NCBI GenBank assembly: GCA_025057455.1 | Contig: JANWWY010000012.1 | Location: forward strand, 1 to 39,650 | Length of the DNA: 39,650 nucleotides | Direction: 5' to 3' | From: Aquificaceae bacterium | Lineage (GTDB): Bacteria; Aquificota; Aquificia; Aquificales; Aquificaceae | Shown here: positions 16,581 to 26,520 of the stretch, in pieces | Layout: every line of letters begins with the position of its first letter | Position numbering within the stretch: the first letter of the stretch is position 1 | Position numbers and translations under genes: made by a program | The notes under the pieces: generated by a model | Seen by the model: the letters and a program-made list of their open reading frames with translations, nothing else | Told to the model about the DNA's origin: nothing | Database searches by the model: none

Positions 16581-19385
16581 ATGCAGGACAAAATAGTAAT
16601 AAGGGGTGCCCGTCAGCATAACTTGAAAAACGTAGACCTTGATATTCCCAAAAACAAACTTGTGGTAATTACGGGACCTTCTGGCTCTGGTAAATCCTCC
16701 CTTGCCTTTGACACCCTCTACGCAGAGGGTCAAAGAAGGTATGTGGAGTCTCTGTCTTCCTACGCAAGACAATTTTTGGGTGTTATGGAAAAGCCAGAGG
16801 TAGACATCATAGAGGGTCTTTCACCTGCCATAGCCATAGACCAAAAGACCACTTCAAAAAATCCAAGGTCTACCGTAGGAACGGTAACAGAAATATACGA
16901 CTACATGCGCGTGCTTTGGGCAAACATAGGAAAGCCTCACTGTCCAGAGTGCGGAAGGCTTTTGGAGGGCCTCTCCGCCCACGAGATTTTAGAAAAGGTG
17001 TGGGAAAAGTACAGAGGGAAGCGTATTGCGGTACTGTCACCCTTGGTAAGAGGGAAGAAGGGTGAGTTTAGAGAGCTCCTAAAAGACCTTGACCGTATGG
17101 GCTTTTCCCGTGTGAAAGTGGACGGTCAATACATGAGAATCCCAGAGGTGCCACCCTTGGACAAAAACAAAAAGCACCACATAGACCTCCTTGTGGACAG
17201 GTTTACCCTTGAAGAAGAGGAGAGGGCAAGACTTCTAACTGGCATAGAAAAGGCTTTGGAGCTTTCCAAAGGGCTTTTAAAGATTGAGGATGTGGAAGAC
17301 AACAGAGAAGAGATATTTAGCGAGAGGCTCACCTGCCCAGACCACGGCTTCTCCATAGCGGAACTCTCCCCTAGGCTTTTTTCCTTTAACTCTCCTTATG
17401 GAGCATGCCAGACCTGTAAGGGATTAGGTGTCAAGTGGGAAGTGGATACAAGACTTCTTATAGACGAAAAAGAGCCTGCGGTGGATGCCCTTCGCATCAC
17501 CGACTCTTCTTTCTTTGACTACTTGAGGTATCCTATAATGAACATACTGAGAAAGCTGGGCTATGACCCCCGCACACCGTGGAAGGACCTTCCCACCAGC
17601 GTGAAAAACTTTCTCCTATACGGTGGCTCTCTTGAGGGTGGGAACTTTGAGGGTATTGTAAAGCACTTAGAAAGGAGGTTTTTGGAAGAAGAGTCAGAAA
17701 AATTAAGGGAGGAGATAAGCGAATTCATAAGGGAGAAGCCTTGCCCCGATTGTGGTGGTTCAAGGCTAAAGCCCGAGGCAATGTCCGTGCTTATAAGCGG
17801 CAAAAGCATATGGGACGTGGCACTAATGCCCATTCGAGAGGCAAAGGAATTTTTTGACGGTCTTACGCACCAACTCAGGGGCAAGGAGCTCATAGTTGCG
17901 GAGAGGCTCATAAGGGAAATATCCAGCAGGCTTGGTTTTTTAATAAACGTGGGCTTAGACTACTTGGACTTGGCACGCAGTGCTACAACTCTCTCCGGCG
18001 GAGAAATGCAAAGAATAAGGCTTGCCACGCAGATAGGCTCTAAGCTTACAGGCGTACTCTACGTGTTGGACGAACCTTCCATAGGTTTACATCCCAGAGA
18101 CACAGACAAACTCATAAACACCCTCAGGGACCTCAGAGATTTGGGAAACACGGTAATAGTGGTAGAGCACGACCCAGAGACCATTTTAAGTGCGGATTGG
18201 GTAATAGACATGGGTCCTGGTGCGGGAAAGGAAGGGGGAAAGGTGGTCTTTCAAGGGACTGTGGAGGAGCTTCTTTCCGACCCTAACTCCCTCACTGGTG
18301 CTTACCTTTCTGGTAGGCTCGGCGTGCCCGTGCCTTCTATGAGAAGAAAACCAACAGATAGGTGGCTTAAGATAGTGGGTGCAAGAAAGCACAACCTTAA
18401 AAACATCACCGTGGAAATCCCATTAGGTCTTTTTGTGTGCATTACCGGCGTCTCGGGAAGTGGTAAGTCCACGCTTATATACGACATCTTATGGGAATAC
18501 GCCAGGGGCATTTTCTACGGTGGCAGTGCGGAAGCGGAGGGTTTTGACAGGATAGAGGGTCTTGAAAACCTTGACAAAGTAATAAACATAGACCAGTCCC
18601 CAATAGGTAGAACCCCCCGCTCCAACCCGGCTACTTACACTAAAGTTTTTGACCTGATACGGGACTTGTTTGCTCAAACACCGGAGGCAAAGGCGAGGGG
18701 ATACAGCCCGGGAAGGTTTTCCTTTAACGTAAAAGGCGGAAGGTGCGAAGCCTGTCAGGGTGAAGGCGTCATAAAGGTAGAGATGCACTTTTTACCACCC
18801 GTATACGTGACTTGCGATGTTTGTAAAGGTAGAAGGTATAACAGGGAAACCCTTGATGTTCTATACAAGGGGAAAAACATAGCGGATGTTTTAGACATGA
18901 CGGTGGACGAAGCCTACGAGTTTTTTGAGAACGTACCCACCATAAGGAGGAAGCTAAAGCTCCTAAAGGACATAGGGCTTGGTTATATAAGGTTGGGACA
19001 GCCAGCTACCACCCTCTCTGGAGGGGAAGCCCAGAGGATAAAACTATCAAGAGAGCTGTCAAAGAAGGAAACAGGAAGGACCCTATACCTCTTGGATGAA
19101 CCTACCACGGGTCTTCATGTGGACGATGTAAAAAAGCTTGTTGACATACTCCAAAGATTGGTAGACAAGGGCAACACCGTAGTGGTAATAGAGCATAACT
19201 TGGACGTAATAAAGTGTGCGGACTGGATAATAGACTTAGGACCAGAAGGAGGTGAAAAGGGTGGATACGTGGTTGCAGTGGGAACGCCCGAAGAGGTTGC
19301 GGAAAACCCCAAATCTTACACAGGCTACTATCTAAAAAGGGTTTTGGAGAAGGGGAAAGCCTCTTTGGTTTTTAACGCACCATGA
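16581..19385 (+). CDS. uvrA: Excinuclease ABC subunit A
   Basis: Damage-recognition ATPase of nucleotide excision repair; loads UvrB onto DNA. At 934 aa from the ATG at 16581 it has the normal length. A longer frame to 16398 adds 61 residues without family resemblance and is rejected; [17 protein letters not shown] is the typical UvrA start. It has two ABC modules with Walker A motifs (GPSGSGKS at about 32-39, GVSGSGKS at 623-630), two LSGGE signatures and zinc-finger cysteine pairs (CPECG, CQTCKG, CPDCGG, CEACQG, CDVCKG). There is no Shine-Dalgarno; an AT-rich TAATATTTTATT lies just upstream. Its end overlaps the next gene (ATGA). Confidence 0.97.
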   Translation: MQDKIVIRGARQHNLKNVDLDIPKNKLVVITGPSGSGKSSLAFDTLYAEGQRRYVESLSSYARQFLGVMEKPEVDIIEGLSPAIAIDQKTTSKNPRSTVGTVTEIYDYMRVLWANIGKPHCPECGRLLEGLSAHEILEKVWEKYRGKRIAVLSPLVRGKKGEFRELLKDLDRMGFSRVKVDGQYMRIPEVPPLDKNKKHHIDLLVDRFTLEEEERARLLTGIEKALELSKGLLKIEDVEDNREEIFSERLTCPDHGFSIAELSPRLFSFNSPYGACQTCKGLGVKWEVDTRLLIDEKEPAVDALRITDSSFFDYLRYPIMNILRKLGYDPRTPWKDLPTSVKNFLLYGGSLEGGNFEGIVKHLERRFLEEESEKLREEISEFIREKPCPDCGGSRLKPEAMSVLISGKSIWDVALMPIREAKEFFDGLTHQLRGKELIVAERLIREISSRLGFLINVGLDYLDLARSATTLSGGEMQRIRLATQIGSKLTGVLYVLDEPSIGLHPRDTDKLINTLRDLRDLGNTVIVVEHDPETILSADWVIDMGPGAGKEGGKVVFQGTVEELLSDPNSLTGAYLSGRLGVPVPSMRRKPTDRWLKIVGARKHNLKNITVEIPLGLFVCITGVSGSGKSTLIYDILWEYARGIFYGGSAEAEGFDRIEGLENLDKVINIDQSPIGRTPRSNPATYTKVFDLIRDLFAQTPEAKARGYSPGRFSFNVKGGRCEACQGEGVIKVEMHFLPPVYVTCDVCKGRRYNRETLDVLYKGKNIADVLDMTVDEAYEFFENVPTIRRKLKLLKDIGLGYIRLGQPATTLSGGEAQRIKLSRELSKKETGRTLYLLDEPTTGLHVDDVKKLVDILQRLVDKGNTVVVIEHNLDVIKCADWIIDLGPEGGEKGGYVVAVGTPEEVAENPKSYTGYYLKRVLEKGKASLVFNAP

Positions 19386-19834
19386 TTCAAGTAGCGGTGA
19401 TAGGCTCTTCAAAAGCATTGCCAGAGGAGGAAGAATATAAGGTTGCATACCAGCTTGGCAAGGAAATTGCCAAGAGAGGATGGATTGTGGTCTGTGGTGG
19501 TCGCACTGGCATCATGGAAGCGGTATGTAAAGGTGCAAAGGAAGAAGGTGGGCTTACTGTAGGCATTTTACCCTCCTACGAAGGCACGGAAGCAAACCCT
19601 TACGTAGACATAAAAATAAAGACTGGCATGAGCCATAACAGAAACCCCTTGGTGGTGGCAAGCGGTGATGTGGTAGTAGCAATAGGTGGAAACTGGGGAA
19701 CTCTTTCAGAAATAGCCTATGCCCTCATACTGGAAAAACCCATAATAGGTTACAAAACTCATTCCGTTGAAGGACTCATTCAAGCAAGAGGTATTGACCA
19801 AATTCTTGAGTTTCTTGACACTTTTAGCCGTTGA
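19382..19834 (+). CDS. LOG/TIGR00725-like Rossmann-fold protein
   Basis: A 150-aa protein of the LOG/DprA-like superfamily. It starts [11 protein letters not shown], has [20 protein letters not shown], and ends with the nucleotide-binding signature [14 protein letters not shown]. Relatives include cytokinin-riboside-monophosphate phosphoribohydrolases (LOG; PGGxGTxxE motif), but in this subfamily the motif is altered (GGNWGTLSE), so that activity is not assured. It is coupled to uvrA by a 4-bp overlap, though a repair function is only suggested by context. Confidence 0.8.
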   Translation: MIQVAVIGSSKALPEEEEYKVAYQLGKEIAKRGWIVVCGGRTGIMEAVCKGAKEEGGLTVGILPSYEGTEANPYVDIKIKTGMSHNRNPLVVASGDVVVAIGGNWGTLSEIAYALILEKPIIGYKTHSVEGLIQARGIDQILEFLDTFSR

Positions 19835-19875
19835 AAATGCCTATCAAGTGACGATATTTATATGGGAGGACTGCT

Positions 19876-20229
19876 ATGGGACAAGAAATCTTCTTTCTTG
19901 AGGACTTGTTATTTAGGAGCACCGCTAAGGAAATAGAGGAAAGGTACGCAGAGGTAGTGCAGATATATGCCCACGACCCCGAGGTGCTTAACATAGCCAA
20001 AAGCATAAAAGGTATGTGCGATTACATCATGCAAACCTACAGGGAAATACCTAACCCAGACAGAAAGTTGGACGAAAGCCTATACACCACCCTGTACCAT
20101 GTGTTGAAGGACCTTAGCGTAACCCTGTACGACCTTTCCATAGCGGAGGGCGAACAGCTATACTACGTGCTGTCCAGCGCATACCAAAAGCTAAACGGTG
20201 CCAATAACTTACTTGAAAGGCTGGTCTAA
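19876..20229 (+). CDS. Small all-helical hypothetical protein
   Basis: Family not recognised. 117 aa, acidic, predicted all-alpha, with no signal peptide, membrane segment or cysteine pair (a single Cys near residue 48). GGGAGG lies 6 nt before the ATG and supports the start. It follows the uvrA-LOG pair after 41 bp; TATTTATAT within the gap may be its own -10, so it may not belong to that operon. Its last 21 bp overlap the convergent yihY-like gene. Function unknown. Confidence 0.65.
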   Translation: MGQEIFFLEDLLFRSTAKEIEERYAEVVQIYAHDPEVLNIAKSIKGMCDYIMQTYREIPNPDRKLDESLYTTLYHVLKDLSVTLYDLSIAEGEQLYYVLSSAYQKLNGANNLLERLV

Positions 20230-20973
20230 CCTAAAAACAACTCGAACGCCGAAAAGCAGGCAGAAAAAAGAGTAGTATAGCCACACAAGGAAAAGGAGAG
20301 GAGAGCCTAACACGCTGTACATGGGACTGGCGCTTATCAGCTTCACCATTATTGTTGAGAAAAACTTGTTCAGTAGAAATAGCATGAGTGCTACAAGAAT
20401 AGAAGATAAGAAAACAGACCGTCTGAGGCGAAAGTAAGAACTATAAATCATTATTATCATGATTAACACAAGCAGGAAGTTAAGAAGCTCCGCAAGCCTC
20501 TGAAACATGCCACCAAAGTAGGATTTACTTAGAGTTAAGAGGGTAACCGCAAGGGAAAGAAATCCAGCGTATAGGAGTATCAGGAGTGGCATAAAAACCC
20601 AGAAGAAGATTTCCCTCTCCACAGGCTTTTTTCTGTACAGAAAGCCAAAGGCTGTGTTTAAAGACTTGGCAAAGGAAAGGGAAAAGTAATAGGCAAGTAT
20701 GAAAGACACCAAGGAGCCAGTGGCTCTTCCCTTGTACAATGGCATTAACTTTTCAAAGACTACGCTCGCATAAGAGGGAAGGATGCCTTGTAAATACTCA
20801 TAGACCCTTGAAGGCTCAAGGAAGGGCAAGTACGTGGAGGCAAAGCCAAGTAGCATAAAGAGAGAACCTATAACCGTCAAAAATTGATAAGTCAAAGAGG
20901 CACTGTGATAGCCTAAATCTTCCCTAAAGACATCAAGAAAAACGGAGAGAAAAAGCCTAAGGTGCTTCCGCAT
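20209..20973 (-). CDS. YihY/BrkB-family membrane protein
   Basis: A 254-aa inner-membrane protein with six hydrophobic segments. The start DVFREDLGYHSASLTYQFLT, the central GSLVSFILAYYFSLSFAKSL and the late SPMYSVLGSPLLFLVWLYYS are typical of the YihY (formerly ribonuclease BN-annotated) family, whose function is unknown and which is not a nuclease. It overlaps the upstream radical SAM gene by 17 bp, so it is co-transcribed with it. Confidence 0.85.
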   Translation of the reverse strand: MRKHLRLFLSVFLDVFREDLGYHSASLTYQFLTVIGSLFMLLGFASTYLPFLEPSRVYEYLQGILPSYASVVFEKLMPLYKGRATGSLVSFILAYYFSLSFAKSLNTAFGFLYRKKPVEREIFFWVFMPLLILLYAGFLSLAVTLLTLSKSYFGGMFQRLAELLNFLLVLIMIIMIYSSYFRLRRSVFLSSILVALMLFLLNKFFSTIMVKLISASPMYSVLGSPLLFLVWLYYSFFCLLFGVRVVFRLDQPFK

Positions 20974-22069
20974 CGCATATGGTGTATTCTACAAAACCGT
21001 CTAAAGGGCTTCTAAAAAGATAGGTTTGTCCCTCTCTTTTGACTATGTAATTGGGGCTTACTGGCACCTTTCCCTTTCCGCCGGGCAAGTCTACTGCGTA
21101 GGTGGGTATACCCATTCCAGAAATCTTTCCCCTTAAGTATTCCATTATCTCAAGACCCTTTTCAAGGCTCGTCCTGAAGTGCACCGCACCCTTTACCGGG
21201 TCGCAGTGAAAAAGGTAGACTGGACGCACCTTTATCCTGAGCAGTTCCCTCATGAGCTTTAACACCACCTCTGGATTGTCGTTTACGCCCTTTAAAAGCA
21301 CAGTCTGGTTGTTAACTGGCACACCGTGCCTAAGCAGACGTTCTACCGCTTCCGCAGATTCTTCGGTAATTTCCCTTGGATGGTTAAAGTGAGTGTTTAT
21401 CCAGATTGGAGAATGCCTTTCTAAGATACCTAAGAGCTCGTCGTCAAAGAACCTTTGGGGTGCAAGCACGGGAAGCCTGGTGCCTATTCTTATCACCTCC
21501 ACATGGGACACTTCCCTTATTTTTGAAAGCACATAGTTTAGCTTCTCGTTGCTCACAGACAAAGGCTCACCACCCGAAAGGAGAACCTCCCTTACCTCTT
21601 CCCGAGACTTGAGATACTCTACAAACCTATCTATTTCTTCCTTTGTCCTTGCCCTCTCTCCTTCTTGAAATATCCTCTTTCTCATACAATGCCTGCAGTA
21701 AACCGCACAAAAGGTAGTAAGGGTAAATAAAACCCTGTCGGGGTAACGGTGGGTAAGCCCCGGAATGCTCCCTTCTTCCTTAAATGGGTCTGGCTCGCCC
21801 AAAGCTTGCACCTTTTCATCTACTTCTACCGCTCTTGGCACTGCCTGTAGTCTTATTGGGTCCTGTGGGTCTTCTGGGTCTATGAGAGAGAGGTAATAGG
21901 GGGTTATAGCCATGGGATAAAGACTGTAGGTTTTATCTATACCTTCTTCTTCCTCTGGTGTTAGCCTTATGTACCTTTTGAGCTCTTCCTTTGTTTTTAT
22001 CCTATTCTGAATTTGCCAGTGATAACTACGCCAAAGTTCCGTTTTAACATCTCTAAAGAGACCCCTCAT
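20957..22069 (-). CDS. KamA-family radical SAM/PLP enzyme (lysine 2,3-aminomutase-like)
   Basis: A 370-aa radical SAM protein. The cluster motif C-x3-C-x2-C is at Cys121, Cys125 and Cys128 (TFCAVYCRHC), SAM-binding LSGGEPL follows, and the PLP lysine lies in PGGKGKVPVSPNY (Lys334). Members exchange amino and hydrogen groups on lysine or glutamate, or act on EF-P lysine (EpmB). At this length it could be either a lysine/glutamate 2,3-aminomutase or an EpmB-like enzyme; no epmA or efp gene is nearby. In thermophiles or halophiles a product such as beta-lysine could be an osmolyte, which is speculation. Followed by the yihY-like gene. Confidence 0.88.
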   Translation of the reverse strand: MRGLFRDVKTELWRSYHWQIQNRIKTKEELKRYIRLTPEEEEGIDKTYSLYPMAITPYYLSLIDPEDPQDPIRLQAVPRAVEVDEKVQALGEPDPFKEEGSIPGLTHRYPDRVLFTLTTFCAVYCRHCMRKRIFQEGERARTKEEIDRFVEYLKSREEVREVLLSGGEPLSVSNEKLNYVLSKIREVSHVEVIRIGTRLPVLAPQRFFDDELLGILERHSPIWINTHFNHPREITEESAEAVERLLRHGVPVNNQTVLLKGVNDNPEVVLKLMRELLRIKVRPVYLFHCDPVKGAVHFRTSLEKGLEIMEYLRGKISGMGIPTYAVDLPGGKGKVPVSPNYIVKREGQTYLFRSPLDGFVEYTICDAEAP

Positions 22070-22079
22070 GTCCTAATCC

Positions 22080-22085
22080 ATTATA
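22080..22085 (-). promoter_or_regulatory. Predicted -10 of the kamA-like gene
   Basis: TATAAT on the minus strand ends 10 nt before the ATG at 22069, so transcription should begin within a few nt of the start codon. No good -35 is visible and AGGA lies only 1-2 nt from the ATG, too close for a normal Shine-Dalgarno. Confidence 0.45.
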
Positions 22086-22109
22086 TGGCTTTGTCCTTTT
22101 CTGTGATAG

Positions 22110-25100
22110 CTACAACACTTCCACAATTACGCCAAATTCCTTAAGCTTATCCCTTAACCTTAGCACATCGGAGCTTAGTTTTATCCTTGGGTCTGCATGC
22201 AGCAAGGTTCTGTAGCCATTTATGCGTAGGTCAAGTATAAGCTCCTTTCCATCCTCCCTCGTGTATTGCTCTATGATGTTGCGGAGGGTTTTTATGCTTT
22301 CTTCTTCTATTTCCTTTGTGAACACAAGCCTTATGTTCCCCGTCTGTTCCTTAAAAAACTCCTCTGTTGTGTAAACTTCTCTAAGCAAGAGTTTCGTCTC
22401 TTCTGTTTCCTCGTCCACATCCAAGTCAAATTTACCCACTATTACCTGGTCTTCCTTTATCTTGTCCGCATTCTGTTCGTATATGTCGGGGAAAACTATG
22501 ACCTCTTGTATTCCTGTTTTATCTACAAGGTTAAAGACTGCCAATCTATTGCCCTTTTGTGTTTTCTTTACTTTTAGGTCCGTAATTACACCCGCAAGGG
22601 TATAAGTTCCTGATTGTGCTTCTTCTAAGAGGTCTATGGTGGAAACTTTACCCTTTAAAAGCTTTTCGTAGGGGTCAAGAGGGTGGGAGGATATGTAAAA
22701 GCCAAGAACCTCCTTCTCGTACTTGGATAAGTCTTCTTGGATGTTTTCTTCCTTCTGTCCAAATAGACCTTTCATAAAGATGGAAGAGCCATTCTCTAAT
22801 TTTTGTAGTAGACGAGAGCGGTCCTCACCCATAAAGTCAAAGGCACCAGCCTTTATTAGAGCTTCAAGGGTCTTTTTGTTGACCTTTTTAGAGTCCACGC
22901 TACGCACAAAGTCCCCGAGAGAAGTCCATGGTCTTTTTCTACTATCAATTATATGTCTTGCAGTTTCTTCTCCCACGCCTTTTATGCGAGCAAGCCCAAA
23001 CCTTATAGTTTTTTCGTCTTCAATAATAAAATCTACACCGCTTTTGTTTATGTCTGGTGGTAGGAGCCTAAAGCCCTCGTTTTTTGCATCCTTTAACAGG
23101 TTTATAAACTTCTTGTCGTTTTTTTCCGTGGAAAGCTTGACGCAGAAAAACTCCTCTGGGTAGTGAGCCTTAAGGTATGCAGTCCAATAAGACAGATAGC
23201 CGTAGGCTACCGAGTGAGACTTGTTAAAGGAGTAGCTTGCAAACTTTTCTATGTCCTCCCACAGCTCCCTTATCTTAGCTTCGTCGTAGCCTCTTTCCAC
23301 CGCACCGCTTATGAACTTTTCCTTCATTTTAGCCATAAGGTCTGCCTTCTTCTTCCCTATAGCTTTCCTAAGCGTATCTGCCTCGCCGGGTGTAAAGCCA
23401 GCAAGCACCTGAGAAGCTTTCATTATTTGCTCTTGGTATACCCACACTCCGTAAGTTTCTTTTAGTACTGGCTCAAGCTCTGGGAAGGGATACTCAACAG
23501 ATTCTTTGCCATGCTTTCTGTTTATGTAGCTGTCCACGAGACCGCTTTTTAGCGGTCCTGGTCTATAGAGGGCAAGGACTGCCACTATGTCATCAAAGCT
23601 GTCAGGCTGCAGTTTTACCAAAAGTCTTTTCATGCCTGCACTTTCCAGCTGGAAGACTCCCGTAGTGTTTCCCTCCCTCAGAAGGTTGTAAACTGCGATA
23701 TCATCCAAGGGAAGACTAAGGTAGTTTATTTCAACTCCATGTCTTTCCTTTATCAGGTTTCTGGTTTTTTGAAGTTCTGTAAGGGTCTTAAGACCCAAAA
23801 AGTCCATCTTTATAAAACCCAGCTCCTCCAACTTGACCATATCAAACTGTGTAGCTACCCCGCCGTCCTTGTCATAGTACAGAGGGAGGAGCTCTTCTAG
23901 AGCATTCGGGGCTATAACCACACCGGCAGCATGAAGAGAGGTGTGTCTGGTTAAACCTTCTAACCTAAGGGCAATCTCCACGAGTTTTTTAAGCTCTGGG
24001 TCGTTTTCGCACAGCCTTCTAAACCTTGTAGCATTTTCCTCTATATCGGTTCTGTGTTTTCCGTATTTGTTTAAAAGCTCTTCTATGGGCACCAAAAACA
24101 TTTCTTCGAGAGAAAGCCAGGTACCTTGCACATCACCCTGGGGTATGAGCTTAGCCAAGCTGTCTGCGGTTTGATATGGGATTCCCAAAGCACGGGCTAC
24201 GTCTCTTAAGGTTTGCTTTGCCTTCATTACATTGTAGGTGATTATCTGAGCTACGTTTGAAGAACCGTATTTGCCTCTTACGTACTCTATTACCTTGTCC
24301 CTATTTTCCATGCAAAAGTCCACGTCGATGTCTGGCATGCTGACCCTTTCAGGGTTTAAAAACCTCTCAAAGAGAAGACCGTGCCTAATTGGGTCCACGT
24401 CCGTTATACCCAGAGAAAAGGCAAGCAAAGAGCCTGCAGCAGAGCCTCTTCCGGGTCCTACTGGAATACCTTGGGACTTTGCCCAATTTATAAAGTCCTG
24501 GACTATGAGAAAATACCCTTCAAAGCCCATACGGGAGACCACGTCCAACTCGTAAAATAGCCTGTCCCAATACTCTTTGCTGTCCTTTGCAATACCCTGC
24601 TCTATTCTCTGCCTTAATCCTTTTATCGCCAACTCCTTCAAAAACTCCTGCAAAGGCATGCCGTCAGTGGGGAAGTGGGGCATAAGGTAGCCACCACCCT
24701 CCAGAAGGGAAAAACTACCTGCGGTCTTTTCCGCCACCTCAAGTGTATTTAAAAGTGCCCTTTCCCACCCGTCAAACTTGTCCTTGAACTTCTCCCAAAC
24801 CTCCTCAGGTCTTGCAAAATGAAGACCCTCGTTGACACACTTGAGACCTCCCCCCTGCTGCACTTCCATAAGTGTCTTTTTCATCTGTATTGCCATAAGC
24901 ACCTGATGGGCTAACCTATCCTCAGGAAGAAGGTAATGAGAGTCGTTGGTAGCTACCAGCTTAACACCTAACCTTTTAGCTATATCTATAAGGGTTCTGT
25001 TGGCAACCTCCTGCTCTGGTAGAGAGTTGGACTGAAGCTCAAGGTAAAGGTCATCTCCAAAGAGGTCTAGAAACTTTTTAACCCACTCCTCAGCTTTGCC

Positions 25101-25574
25101 CTCCTCCCCTATGCTGGCGTAGTAAGTAGGGACACCTTTAAGGCAAGCGGTTATGGCTACAAGCCCCTTGTGATACTGACTGAGAAGCTCATAGTCTATC
25201 CTCGGTTTGTAATAAAAACCCTCCTTGTAGGAGAGGGTAGAAAGCTTCATAAGGTTCCTTAACCCTTCGTCATCCTTTGCTATGAGTATAAGGTGGTGGT
25301 TTTGCTTGTCGGTTATGTTATCCTCCGAGGCCTTTCCCTTTCTGTCAAAGCGTGAGCCTGTGGTAAAGTAAGCCTCCATGCCTATTATGGGTTTTATGCC
25401 CGCAGACTTCATACTTTTGTAAAAGTCCACAATCCCAAAAAGATTTCCGTGGTCCGTAATGGCAACCGCACTGTATCCATAATCTATGGCTTTGCTTGCT
25501 AAGTCTTTGACTTTTATAGCACCGTCCAAAAGAGAGTATTGTGTGTGTAGGTGTAAGTGAACAAAATCCTTCAT
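22110..25574 (-). CDS. dnaE: DNA polymerase III subunit alpha
   Basis: Catalytic subunit of the replicative polymerase, 1154 aa, DnaE1 type. It starts with a PHP domain (FVHLHLHTQYSLLDGA; zinc-binding His/Asp residues retained, e.g. ITDHGN near 40). The C-family polymerase active site has PVGPGRGSAAGS near 371 and PDIDVDF at 414-420, with the third acidic site in FIKMDFLGLK. A helix-hairpin-helix region and a C-terminal OB domain follow (from about 990). A leaderless start is predicted: a promoter lies directly in front and there is no Shine-Dalgarno. Confidence 0.97.
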   Translation of the reverse strand: MKDFVHLHLHTQYSLLDGAIKVKDLASKAIDYGYSAVAITDHGNLFGIVDFYKSMKSAGIKPIIGMEAYFTTGSRFDRKGKASEDNITDKQNHHLILIAKDDEGLRNLMKLSTLSYKEGFYYKPRIDYELLSQYHKGLVAITACLKGVPTYYASIGEEGKAEEWVKKFLDLFGDDLYLELQSNSLPEQEVANRTLIDIAKRLGVKLVATNDSHYLLPEDRLAHQVLMAIQMKKTLMEVQQGGGLKCVNEGLHFARPEEVWEKFKDKFDGWERALLNTLEVAEKTAGSFSLLEGGGYLMPHFPTDGMPLQEFLKELAIKGLRQRIEQGIAKDSKEYWDRLFYELDVVSRMGFEGYFLIVQDFINWAKSQGIPVGPGRGSAAGSLLAFSLGITDVDPIRHGLLFERFLNPERVSMPDIDVDFCMENRDKVIEYVRGKYGSSNVAQIITYNVMKAKQTLRDVARALGIPYQTADSLAKLIPQGDVQGTWLSLEEMFLVPIEELLNKYGKHRTDIEENATRFRRLCENDPELKKLVEIALRLEGLTRHTSLHAAGVVIAPNALEELLPLYYDKDGGVATQFDMVKLEELGFIKMDFLGLKTLTELQKTRNLIKERHGVEINYLSLPLDDIAVYNLLREGNTTGVFQLESAGMKRLLVKLQPDSFDDIVAVLALYRPGPLKSGLVDSYINRKHGKESVEYPFPELEPVLKETYGVWVYQEQIMKASQVLAGFTPGEADTLRKAIGKKKADLMAKMKEKFISGAVERGYDEAKIRELWEDIEKFASYSFNKSHSVAYGYLSYWTAYLKAHYPEEFFCVKLSTEKNDKKFINLLKDAKNEGFRLLPPDINKSGVDFIIEDEKTIRFGLARIKGVGEETARHIIDSRKRPWTSLGDFVRSVDSKKVNKKTLEALIKAGAFDFMGEDRSRLLQKLENGSSIFMKGLFGQKEENIQEDLSKYEKEVLGFYISSHPLDPYEKLLKGKVSTIDLLEEAQSGTYTLAGVITDLKVKKTQKGNRLAVFNLVDKTGIQEVIVFPDIYEQNADKIKEDQVIVGKFDLDVDEETEETKLLLREVYTTEEFFKEQTGNIRLVFTKEIEEESIKTLRNIIEQYTREDGKELILDLRINGYRTLLHADPRIKLSSDVLRLRDKLKEFGVIVEVL

Positions 25575-25582
25575 GCACTCTT

Positions 25583-25611
25583 AGCATAAACTTTGTTGTA
25601 AAAGGAAGCAA
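25583..25611 (-). promoter_or_regulatory. Predicted dnaE promoter (leaderless)
   Basis: On the minus strand TTGCTT (25611-25606), a 17-bp spacer and TATGCT (25588-25583) form a good sigma-70 promoter. The -10 ends 8 nt before the dnaE ATG, so the transcript should start at or next to the start codon. No Shine-Dalgarno precedes dnaE, which fits. Confidence 0.6.
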
Positions 25612-25663
25612 ATTCCTGAATCTTTATGTATGGATGGTGGAGAACATGAGCTTCTAACTATGC

Positions 25664-26434
25664 CTATGCCTGTGCTTTTTGCTCTGTGGGTACCCTATAC
25701 ATGTCCTGCGTGAGAAGGTCTACGCCCACCTCTAAATTTTCCACCCATTCAATAAAGCGGTTTACCATGTCCTTTCCCTTGAAGATGGCACCATGCTGCG
25801 GTACTATCATTTCAATGTCTAACTGCCTTACCATGTTTGCCCAGAAACGAAGCACCTTGTTGCTTACCATATACCTTCTGTGGAATCCTTCCATGTATCT
25901 TATGTGTTTGTCAAAGTCCTCAACCACAAAGTAGTCTTGACCAAGGGAAGCACCAAGGTCACCCGAAAACAGAATTTTGGAACACGGGTCATAAACCTGG
26001 AAGTTGCCCTCAGAATGTAAAAAGTGTGCAGGTAATATATACAACTCACAATCACCCCCAAGTTTTAGCACGGTCCCGCGGTCATCTATGGGAAAAACCC
26101 TGTCCTCCAATTGAGAATCCAGTCCAAAGTGTGGTAGAAAACGCATCCAGAGCTTTGATATATAGGCAACAGCTTTTGTGGTCATGAGCCAGCCGTTTAT
26201 GGAAGCTACTATGTCTGGGTCTTGGTGGGACAAGAATATGTATTTTATCTGGTTGGGTGGTATGTATATGGATAGGTCGGAGAGAAGCTTGACTTTGTGA
26301 CCTCCTGGGTCCAAAAGCATGCCTTCACCTTTGTGTATTATAAGCACTTGGTTTGCCTGAACCGCACTAGCTGGAGTGAGTTCCTCGAAGAATACCACCT
26401 TGTGGTCTGGCGTGTTAAAAATTAAATTTTTCAT
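25664..26434 (-). CDS. MBL-fold oxygen-binding diiron protein (ODP-like)
   Basis: A 256-aa metallo-beta-lactamase-fold protein resembling the diiron domain of flavodiiron proteins but without the flavodoxin domain. The metal motif is SHQDPDIV (His70, Asp72, Asp74) instead of the hydrolase HxHxDH. ILPAHFLHSEGNFQVYD, FSGDLGASL and VPQHGAIF supply the other ligands. HQDPD is characteristic of the oxygen-binding diiron proteins described from spirochaetes and related sequences, some linked to chemotaxis or redox sensing. It is probably involved in O2 sensing or reduction in a microaerophile. A GGAGGTG Shine-Dalgarno fits the start, and an FNR-type palindrome lies in the promoter. Confidence 0.88.
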   Translation of the reverse strand: MKNLIFNTPDHKVVFFEELTPASAVQANQVLIIHKGEGMLLDPGGHKVKLLSDLSIYIPPNQIKYIFLSHQDPDIVASINGWLMTTKAVAYISKLWMRFLPHFGLDSQLEDRVFPIDDRGTVLKLGGDCELYILPAHFLHSEGNFQVYDPCSKILFSGDLGASLGQDYFVVEDFDKHIRYMEGFHRRYMVSNKVLRFWANMVRQLDIEMIVPQHGAIFKGKDMVNRFIEWVENLEVGVDLLTQDMYRVPTEQKAQA

Positions 26435-26448
26435 ACAGCACCTCCAGT

Positions 26449-26476
26449 ATGATATGTATCATGTTTAAGTATAATA
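26449..26476 (-). promoter_or_regulatory. FNR/CRP-type operator and -10 of the diiron-protein gene
   Basis: ATGATATGTATCAT (26449-26462) has perfect 6-bp arms around a 2-nt centre. Its core TGAT-N4-ATCA matches the FNR/CRP-family consensus (TTGAT-N4-ATCAA) except for the outermost bases. On the minus strand TATTATACT (26476-26468) supplies overlapping -10 candidates, so the palindrome would cover the transcription start, a repressor position. It lies between the -10 and the Shine-Dalgarno. Confidence 0.55.
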
Positions 26477-26520
26477 CAAAAATTCGCATTCTGGGTAAGA
26501 AATCAACCTTTTAAAGGCTA

